Made by a program: the position numbers and the translations under genes. A stretch of DNA of 6,487 nt from positions 1 through 6,487 of the forward strand of contig JAUWXH010000125.1 in the NCBI GenBank assembly GCA_030616465.1, written 5' to 3'. The notes under the pieces were generated by a model that saw only the letters and a program-made list of their open reading frames with translations, ran no database searches and was not told where the DNA came from. The DNA comes from Planctomycetota bacterium (GTDB lineage Bacteria; Planctomycetota; Phycisphaerae; UBA1845; Fen-1342). Within the stretch, counting starts at the first letter, position 1, and every line of letters starts with the position of its first letter. Positions 1 to 4,489 of this stretch are shown here, one piece after another.

Positions 1-25
1 CGTTGGATCCGGACGCCCGACGAGC

Positions 26-43
26 CGCGGGGTTCACCCCGCG
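26..43. repeat. GC-rich hairpin, 7-bp stem
   Basis: CGCGGGG at 26-32 pairs perfectly with CCCCGCG at 37-43 around a TTCA loop. It lies about 200 bp beyond the stop of the minus-strand gene at 241 and close to the tandem hairpins at 97-157. No T-run follows on either strand, so it is not a canonical intrinsic terminator. It may be another copy of a dispersed palindromic repeat, which the window alone cannot show. Confidence 0.5.
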
Positions 44-96
44 CGGACCTTCGCCCTACCGGAGGACCGCGTGCTTACGCGTGCGGCTCTGTTCAA

Positions 97-157
97 GACG
101 GCCGGGACAGAGCCCGGCCGCTACGTTCGGACGGCCGGGACAGAGCCCGGCCGCTAC
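97..157. repeat. Tandem pair of identical 28-bp hairpin repeats
   Basis: An identical 28-bp unit occurs at 97-124 and again at 130-157, separated by 5 bp. Within each, CGGCCGGG pairs with CCCGGCCG (8 bp, all G:C) around the loop ACAGAG. The pair lies 84 to 144 bp downstream of the stop codon of the minus-strand secreted-protein gene. It could help end that transcript or protect its 3' end, but there is no T-run, and the exact duplication fits a REP-like dispersed palindrome better. The structure is read directly; the role is inference. Confidence 0.75.
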
Positions 158-163
158 ATCTCA

Positions 164-188
164 CTTCGTGCCTTTGTGTCTTTGTGGT
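164..188 (-). repeat. Interspersed 'CACAAAGACACAAAGG' tag
   Basis: On the minus strand this reads as an A- and C-rich string containing CACAAAGACACAAAGG, in sharp contrast to the GC-rich surroundings. I recognise it as a short repeat seen between genes in many environmental bacterial genomes; database proteins starting with 'TTKTQRH' are its usual false translation. It directly adjoins the tandem hairpins at 97-157, so the two may be parts of one composite element. It is probably not coding. Confidence 0.55.
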
Positions 189-240
189 TATCGCCTCAGC
201 GGCGGCTGCCGATGCCGGCAGAAGAGAATCCGCCGTCGGT

Positions 241-1692
241 CTACGGCTTTCGCTGGCCGACTTTGTCGCCGACTTTGGACAGGTACGAGCGCAGCGCGGT
301 CGGCGACCAACTGCTGATGATGAACCGGTCGGTGACGGTCCAGGCCGGGCCGGCGAACGGACCGAACTGGATATTCCACACGCCATCGTCGGCACGGCGC
401 AGCAGCGCGGGATTGGGAACGGAGTTCTGCTCGTTGGCGCGCTCGAGCCCGGTCTGCCACGCGCGGCAAATCGTCTCCAGCGTCTGGCGAACACGCGCGG
501 GCTCGCTGCGGATCTCGACCAGCGTGGTCATGGCCAGCGGCACGTGGAGCGGGTGCGGCGGGTCGTTGTGCATGACCGCGTAGCGGCCCAAGTGTGCCAG
601 CAGGTCGCGCTCGGCGTCGAACCCGTACTCGGCCTGAATCCGCGCCCACGCCTGTTCGGCCGATTGGCGGACCTCCGGGCTGCGCGTCGCCAGCCAGCTC
701 GAAATGAGGCGCGGCACGATCTTGCCCACGGGAACGCGGTAAATCGCGTATCGCGCGGTGTCGGGGATCGTCGCCAGCAGCCGCTTATTGCGGATCTTCG
801 GATCGGCGTAGATGCGTCGGGCTGTTTTCTCGTCATTGTTGAGGATGTGGGCGATGCAATACAGGGCCCGCCCGTCGAAGCCCAGGGCCCAGTGCGAGCG
901 ATCCATGTTGTCGGCGTGCCAGGCCTTGAAGAAGCCCGTCGCCCGCCCGTCCACCAGCGGGTCGAGTCGCTCGCGGATGGCGCGGGTTGCCGCGTAGATC
1001 TCGATCCGCGGCTTGGGGTTGAGTGTGGTTCGGGCGGCGACGACCCAGGGATCACGGCTGAGGGCGGGCTTCTCGCCGGCCCCCACCGACGCGATCAGCG
1101 GCCAAACCTCCGCACCGATGGTCAGGACAAAGTGTTCGCCGATATCGCCCCAGGCGATGACGCACCAGTCGGGCAGCCGGCTGTCCTTCAGCTCCTGGTA
1201 GGACCAGCGGTGGGCCTTCTTCCGTTGGAGCGAGGCCTGTTGATTGTCGGTCTGCTCGTTGACGATCTTCTGGATAATGCGCCGAAACGGCTCGGATTTG
1301 CCGCCGGTCTGAACGATCAGCGCGAAACGCAACCGGTCCACGCGACGGCCCAGCCCGTCGGGTCCGACCGGCTTGGCCTGGGCGTCGATCAGCGCCAACG
1401 CGTGCGGGTAGCGGATCATCAGCCCGAAGGCTTCCAGCAGGCGAACCGCAAGCTGTGTTTTGCCGTCGAGCGGTCGGCCGGCGATACGCGTGCCGACGTC
1501 GAGCAGCGTGGCCAACACCGACGGCGATTCCTCGTCCGTCGGCGGGGCTGTATCGGGGAACGGGCGACCGGTCCAGCAAAGCAGGTGGTCGGCGGGAATC
1601 AGGTCGAGCGGTTCGTCGGCCGACGCCGACCCGACCGCCGCGAAGGCCAACCCGGCCAGCAAAACAACCGGCCAAAACGCGCACAGCTTCAC
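241..1692 (-). CDS. Secreted hypothetical protein (483 aa)
   Basis: The product is an exported protein of unknown function. Residues 1-25 are a good Sec signal peptide: Lys2, a hydrophobic stretch at about 5-20, and an Ala-Ser-Ala site with predicted cleavage between Ala25 and Asp26. The mature protein opens with 'LDLIPADHLLCW', reminiscent of planctomycetal secreted proteins with a 'PADTL-Y' opening (DUF3352-like), but I cannot assign the family firmly. No catalytic motif, metal site or further membrane segment is evident. Residues 358-393 hold a distinctive block (FDAERDLLAHLG, then HNDPPHPLHVPLAMT), and the C-terminus has 'FIISSWSPTALRSYL'. The start is GTG at 1690-1692, supported by AAAGGAG six bases upstream; no in-frame ATG competes near it. 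The stop is TAG. It has its own 284-bp upstream gap, so it is probably expressed apart from the nitroreductase gene. That this frame is coding is well supported; the function is unknown. Confidence 0.88.
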   Translation of the reverse strand: MKLCAFWPVVLLAGLAFAAVGSASADEPLDLIPADHLLCWTGRPFPDTAPPTDEESPSVLATLLDVGTRIAGRPLDGKTQLAVRLLEAFGLMIRYPHALALIDAQAKPVGPDGLGRRVDRLRFALIVQTGGKSEPFRRIIQKIVNEQTDNQQASLQRKKAHRWSYQELKDSRLPDWCVIAWGDIGEHFVLTIGAEVWPLIASVGAGEKPALSRDPWVVAARTTLNPKPRIEIYAATRAIRERLDPLVDGRATGFFKAWHADNMDRSHWALGFDGRALYCIAHILNNDEKTARRIYADPKIRNKRLLATIPDTARYAIYRVPVGKIVPRLISSWLATRSPEVRQSAEQAWARIQAEYGFDAERDLLAHLGRYAVMHNDPPHPLHVPLAMTTLVEIRSEPARVRQTLETICRAWQTGLERANEQNSVPNPALLRRADDGVWNIQFGPFAGPAWTVTDRFIISSWSPTALRSYLSKVGDKVGQRKP

Positions 1693-1698
1693 GCAAGT

Positions 1699-1705
1699 CT
1701 CCTTT
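1699..1705 (-). promoter_or_regulatory. Shine-Dalgarno site that decides a GTG start
   Basis: AAAGGAG on the minus strand, six bases before the GTG at 1690-1692, fixes the start of the secreted protein directly ahead of its signal peptide. Confidence 0.75.
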
Positions 1706-1824
1706 CGTCAGCAGCGAGGTTACCATCGGCGGACCGCAGATGCCACGTCCGGTGACGGCTCCGCCTTTGCCCGAAGACGATTGGGAACTCCGCCGGGGGT
1801 GAGCGTCACTTGCGTGGGCAGCGC

Positions 1825-1928
1825 GTCATTCCGAGAAGCCCTTCGACGTTGCTCAGGGTAGACTCCGCGCCGAGGAATCTGGCCGCGACGACCAATTGGG
1901 CCAGATTCCTCGCTCCGCTCGGAATGAC
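1825..1928. repeat. Nested inverted repeat, non-autonomous-element-like
   Basis: The outer arms GTCATTCCGAG (1825-1835) and CTCGGAATGAC (1918-1928) are exact inverted copies, as are the inner arms CGAGGAATCTGGCC (1871-1884) and GGCCAGATTCCTCG (1899-1912). A 14-nt spacer between the inner arms forms the loop. The left side also contains CCCTTCGAC and GCTCAGGGTA blocks (1840-1860), which I associate with other dispersed repeats. Such sequences are often mistranslated as 'CHSERSEES' and 'PEQRRRASRND', and both strings occur here on the minus strand. The element occupies the gap between the nitroreductase stop and the start of the secreted-protein gene. No transposase is present. It may be a miniature mobile element or a structured dispersed repeat; its RNA could also end transcription from the nitroreductase gene. 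Confidence 0.75.
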
Positions 1929-1976
1929 AAGAGCGCCAGACACGAAGCCTGGTCGAGGCTGCGGGCCGAGCCGCGC

Positions 1977-2516
1977 TTAGCCGTGCCCGTAACGGTCGGT
2001 GCAGAAGATCTCGGCGGGAGGCTTGCGTCTGTTGTCGCTGATCGGGAAGTTCAGATCCGCCGACGCGGGATAGCCCAGCGGCGTCATGGCCGCCACCTTC
2101 ACCTGCCGCGGGATCTCCAGCAGCCGTTTGACCTGCTTTTCGTCGAACGCCCCGATCCAACAGGTCCCGAGCCCCTCGGTCACCGCGGCCAGCGTGAGAT
2201 GATCGAGCGCGATGGTCACGTCGATCTCGGCGCTGTTTCCGTAGCCGCCCATGTGTTTGTATGCCTGTTCGGGCAGCCCGCAGCCGACGATCGTGACCGG
2301 CGCGTCAGCCATCCACGTCTGGCCGTTCGCCGCCTGGGCCACCTGGCGACGCAGTTCCGCGTCGGTGACCAGGATGAAGCGCCAGGGCTGGAAGTTGCAC
2401 GCCGACGGGGCGTAGCGCAGGGCTTGGCACATGCGCTCCATCACTTCCGCCGGAATCGGCCGCGATGAATACTCGCGTACACTCCGCCGCGTCCTAATGG
2501 CTTCGAACACGTCCAT
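1977..2516 (-). CDS. Nitroreductase-family FMN oxidoreductase (179 aa)
   Basis: Predicted cytoplasmic flavoprotein of the nitroreductase superfamily, which uses FMN and NAD(P)H to reduce nitro groups, quinones or related acceptors; the physiological substrate cannot be read from sequence. The N-terminal 'AIRTRRSVREY' (residues 6-16) supplies the Arg and Ser residues that bind the FMN phosphate. 'APSACNFQPWRF' (36-47) is the usual S-x-x-N-x-Q-P-W segment, 'EGLGTCWIGAF' (114-124) is the conserved Gly-rich segment with the common Cys-Trp-Ile-Gly, and 'PLGYP' (146-150) with 'RRKP' (163-166) completes the family pattern. Its length is typical of the short single-domain members. I chose the ATG at 2514-2516 because GGAGGT lies five bases upstream and the family opening follows at once; an upstream in-frame start at 2564 would add 16 unrelated residues. 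The stop is TAA. No transmembrane segment is seen. The neighbours do not indicate a pathway. Confidence 0.92.
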   Translation of the reverse strand: MDVFEAIRTRRSVREYSSRPIPAEVMERMCQALRYAPSACNFQPWRFILVTDAELRRQVAQAANGQTWMADAPVTIVGCGLPEQAYKHMGGYGNSAEIDVTIALDHLTLAAVTEGLGTCWIGAFDEKQVKRLLEIPRQVKVAAMTPLGYPASADLNFPISDNRRKPPAEIFCTDRYGHG

Positions 2517-2521
2517 GGTGC

Positions 2522-2527
2522 ACCTCC
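2522..2527 (-). promoter_or_regulatory. Shine-Dalgarno site of the nitroreductase gene
   Basis: GGAGGT on the minus strand, five bases before the ATG at 2516, selects this start over the longer frame beginning at 2564. Confidence 0.75.
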
Positions 2528-2548
2528 GCGTCTTGTTGTGCCTGTGAG

Positions 2549-2577
2549 AGTATAGGCTGCCCACACGCCGGATCGAA
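2549..2577 (-). promoter_or_regulatory. Putative promoter of the nitroreductase gene
   Basis: TATACT at 2554-2549 (minus strand) resembles a sigma-70 -10 box and would give a leader of roughly 25 nt. The hexamer 17 bp upstream, TTCGAT, matches the -35 consensus poorly, so only the -10 part is persuasive. The AT-rich hexamer stands out in this GC-rich gap. Confidence 0.35.
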
Positions 2578-2652
2578 GACGTCGTTGCGGGCGGGTCGCG
2601 GAACGATCGTCGGGTCTACGGACTTGCCCTACACACGCACTTCGGACTCGAC

Positions 2653-2676
2653 GATCCGTTCCCGCGGCGAACGATC
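2653..2676. repeat. Hairpin with a bulged base downstream of the sulfatase gene
   Basis: GATCCGTTC at 2653-2661 pairs with GAACGATC at 2669-2676, giving eight base pairs, one bulged C and a seven-base loop. Together with the hairpin at 2679-2696 it forms a two-hairpin 3' region behind the sulfatase stop at 2727. Its role is not shown. Confidence 0.4.
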
Positions 2677-2678
2677 TG

Positions 2679-2696
2679 CCGGCAGTCGGCTGCCGG
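2679..2696 (-). terminator. Terminator-like hairpin of the sulfatase gene
   Basis: CCGGCAG and CTGCCGG form a perfect 7-bp stem around a 4-base loop, starting 30 bp after the sulfatase stop on the minus strand. The position suits a transcript end, but the bases that follow (CAGATCG) lack a U-tract, so it would be a non-canonical terminator or just a 3'-stabilising hairpin. Confidence 0.4.
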
Positions 2697-2726
2697 TCGC
2701 GACAGCGGGGTGGCTGGCTATACGGG

Positions 2727-4232
2727 TCAGTCAACGTAGCCGAGGGAGCGCAGCTTGCGCAGGGTTTCCTCGTCCAGCTCGCCGATGTCCTCTGCCGGTG
2801 TGGTCCGGTCTTGGCAATGCTTGTACCAATCAGCGGCGTATGCGCGCATTGCCTGGACGAGTTCGGGGTGCTCGGCGTGGACGTTTTCTTGCTCCAGCGG
2901 ATCCGTGATCAGGTCGTACAGCTCGAGGGTGTCCACTTCGACGTTCCAAATGCCCTTCCACTGCCCGCGCCGTACAACGATATTGATGTCGCCGCGCGTC
3001 GTGACCCACGGGCCGTAGTAGCGGGTGGTGTTATGCCGCATGCCGGGAACAGTGAACGGCTGGCGAGGCGCCGGCTCGTCACCCCGAACGAGGGGCATGA
3101 GGCTGCGCCCGCGGGTGCCGGCGGCCAACTCCGGCCGCTGCAGATAGTCGAAGACGGTCGGCAGGACGTCTACCAGTGAGACGACTTCCTTGACCCGTGT
3201 CCCGGCGAACTCGTTGTGGGGGAAGCGAATGATGAGCGGGACGCGCATGAGCTCCTCGTACACCGACTGATCGTGCAGCCAGGCACCGTGGTCGCCCAGC
3301 TCCTCGCCGTGATCGGCAACGTAGATGAACAGCGTGTTCTCCCAGAAGCCGCGTTTCTGCAGCATCTCAACGGTGGTCGCCACCCGCCAGTCCGCGAACC
3401 GAACGCAGGCGTCGTAGAGCTCGTTCCAGTCGTCCTTCAGGGCGCGCAGCGCGGCCAGGTGCTGATCCTGGATTCCGGTCATATCGTTGGTGCCGAGCGG
3501 GAGGCGTCGGCGGTAATCGTACTCGGCTGCTCCCTTATACCCTTTGAAGTGGAGCTTCATCTGCTCGCGCACATCCTGCGACACATTACGGAAACCGGGC
3601 GTGTGCGGCGGAGCGTAATGGTAGGGATTGTGGGGCTCCATGTTGTGCACGTAGAAGAAGAACGGTAGCGGCGGGGCGGGGCCCAGTGCGGCACTTGCCT
3701 TTTTTCCGCCGTTACGCCCGCCGCCGAACAGTGTGTCGAAACCCTGGTGCAGCCCATACTTGGGGCCGAGGAACTCGTTGCCGATGCGCGAGTAGGTCGA
3801 ATAGCCGGCGCGTTTGAGACGTTCGGCCAGCGTATCGGCCGAGTCCGGCAGGCGGTCGTACATGGACAGCATGTCGTGCTCGCAGGGGAACGTGGAGGTG
3901 AACATCGAAGCGACCGACGGAATCGTCCACGGGGCCGGCGCGTAAGCATTCTCGAACACGACCCCGCGCTGCGCCAGCCCGTCGGCAGCGGGACTGGTCA
4001 GGTGCGCTTTATACCCGTAGGCGCCCAGGCGGTCGGCGCGCAGCGCGTCAATAAGAAAAATGAAGACGTTGACGTTCGGGCGTGCCGGCGTGCTGGCGGA
4101 CGGATTCGGGTTGACGTGCGAACCGGCGGGGCGCCGCAGGCCCAGCCACGCTACCGCCGCGCCGACGAAGACGATCGCCGCGAGGATCAGGACACCCACA
4201 GGCGTCTTTCGAGTCGCGGCACGCTTACGCAT
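2727..4232 (-). CDS. Membrane-anchored sulfatase-fold protein, Thr active site (501 aa)
   Basis: Member of the alkaline phosphatase/sulfatase superfamily (PF00884-like), probably hydrolysing sulfate or phosphate esters, or transferring a phospho group, outside the cytoplasmic membrane. Basic residues 1-9 and a hydrophobic segment at about 11-31 look like an uncleaved signal anchor, followed by a Pro/Ser/Asn-rich linker to residue 52. The catalytic domain starts with 'NVFIFLIDALRADRLGAYGY' (55-74), where Asp62 is an expected metal ligand. The nucleophile position reads PWTIPSVAS (101-109): Thr103 replaces the Cys or Ser of the classical C/S-x-P-x-R sulfatase motif and Val107 replaces the Arg. 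'VHNMEPHNPY' (195-204) and 'VADHGEELGDHG' (305-316) supply further ligands, including Asp308 and His309. The C-terminal 'LRKLRSLGYVD' is a common ending of this subgroup. The ATG at 4230-4232 has GGGGAG eight bases upstream; the stop is TGA. The fold is secure; the substrate is unknown. Confidence 0.92.
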   Translation of the reverse strand: MRKRAATRKTPVGVLILAAIVFVGAAVAWLGLRRPAGSHVNPNPSASTPARPNVNVFIFLIDALRADRLGAYGYKAHLTSPAADGLAQRGVVFENAYAPAPWTIPSVASMFTSTFPCEHDMLSMYDRLPDSADTLAERLKRAGYSTYSRIGNEFLGPKYGLHQGFDTLFGGGRNGGKKASAALGPAPPLPFFFYVHNMEPHNPYHYAPPHTPGFRNVSQDVREQMKLHFKGYKGAAEYDYRRRLPLGTNDMTGIQDQHLAALRALKDDWNELYDACVRFADWRVATTVEMLQKRGFWENTLFIYVADHGEELGDHGAWLHDQSVYEELMRVPLIIRFPHNEFAGTRVKEVVSLVDVLPTVFDYLQRPELAAGTRGRSLMPLVRGDEPAPRQPFTVPGMRHNTTRYYGPWVTTRGDINIVVRRGQWKGIWNVEVDTLELYDLITDPLEQENVHAEHPELVQAMRAYAADWYKHCQDRTTPAEDIGELDEETLRKLRSLGYVD

Positions 4233-4240
4233 AAACAGGT

Positions 4241-4246
4241 CTCCCC
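4241..4246 (-). promoter_or_regulatory. Shine-Dalgarno site of the sulfatase gene
   Basis: GGGGAG on the minus strand, eight bases before the ATG at 4232, supports this start, which also places the membrane anchor at the N-terminus. Confidence 0.6.
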
Positions 4247-4275
4247 GGCGAACGTTTCCAGTACGCCCTTAGTCC

Positions 4276-4305
4276 AGTATACGGCGGGTTTCACCTGGCG
4301 GGCAA
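4276..4305 (-). promoter_or_regulatory. Putative sigma-70-like promoter of the sulfatase gene
   Basis: On the minus strand TTGCCC (4305-4300) and TATACT (4281-4276) are separated by 18 bp. This would start transcription about 35 nt before the ATG at 4232. The same TATACT box precedes the nitroreductase gene. It suggests that the sulfatase is transcribed independently of the repeat-protein gene upstream. The rest of the 257-bp gap (4233-4489) shows no convincing gene or RNA. Confidence 0.4.
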
Positions 4306-4312
4306 CGTCGCC

Positions 4313-4327
4313 GACGGCAGCGCCGTC
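4313..4327. repeat. Short hairpin in the gap before the sulfatase gene
   Basis: GACGGC and GCCGTC pair over 6 bp around a 3-base loop. It lies about 160 bp past the stop of the repeat-protein gene and just upstream of the putative sulfatase promoter. No U-tract follows on the minus strand. It is a weak candidate for a transcript end and could occur by chance in DNA this rich in GC. Confidence 0.25.
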
Positions 4328-4489
4328 TCTTGAGAACGGCAATATGGACTGGGCCGACCAGATTGGGAGTGGCGCGCGGCGCGCAGGCTCGGGCGCCCGC
4401 CCGACGTCCTATAACCAAACCGCTCGACGCTGCCGAGGCGCGTTGGCCGCCGAATATGTGGGCGAGCAGGATGCCCTTTGGGCAGACCA

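Noticed and set aside
93..494. Minus-strand frame ending in a duplicated 'SGRALSRPSE' sequence
   Set aside because: The duplicated peptide is just the translation of the tandem 28-bp hairpins, and the upstream part is an out-of-frame reading of the secreted-protein gene.
184..1755. Long plus-strand open frame of 523 codons opposite the secreted-protein gene
   Set aside because: The minus-strand frame has a signal peptide, ribosome binding site and protein-like composition. The plus-strand translation is low-complexity, rich in Arg, Gly and Asp, and shows no family motif. Long antisense frames are expected at this GC content.
1720..2160. Minus-strand frame containing 'CHSERSEES' and 'PEQRRRASRND'
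   Set aside because: These strings are the familiar false translation of a dispersed intergenic repeat, and the rest of the frame is out of phase with the nitroreductase gene.
2517..2564. Longer start for the nitroreductase (adds 16 residues)
   Set aside because: The ATG at 2516 has GGAGGT at ideal spacing and begins directly with the family N-terminus. The extension contains the putative -10 box and is not family-like.
4371..4402. Alternating GC run (GCGCGC-G-GCGCGC and GGGCGCCC) as a terminator of the repeat-protein gene
   Set aside because: The pairing leaves impractically small loops or short stems and no U-tract follows. It is best explained as local GC richness.
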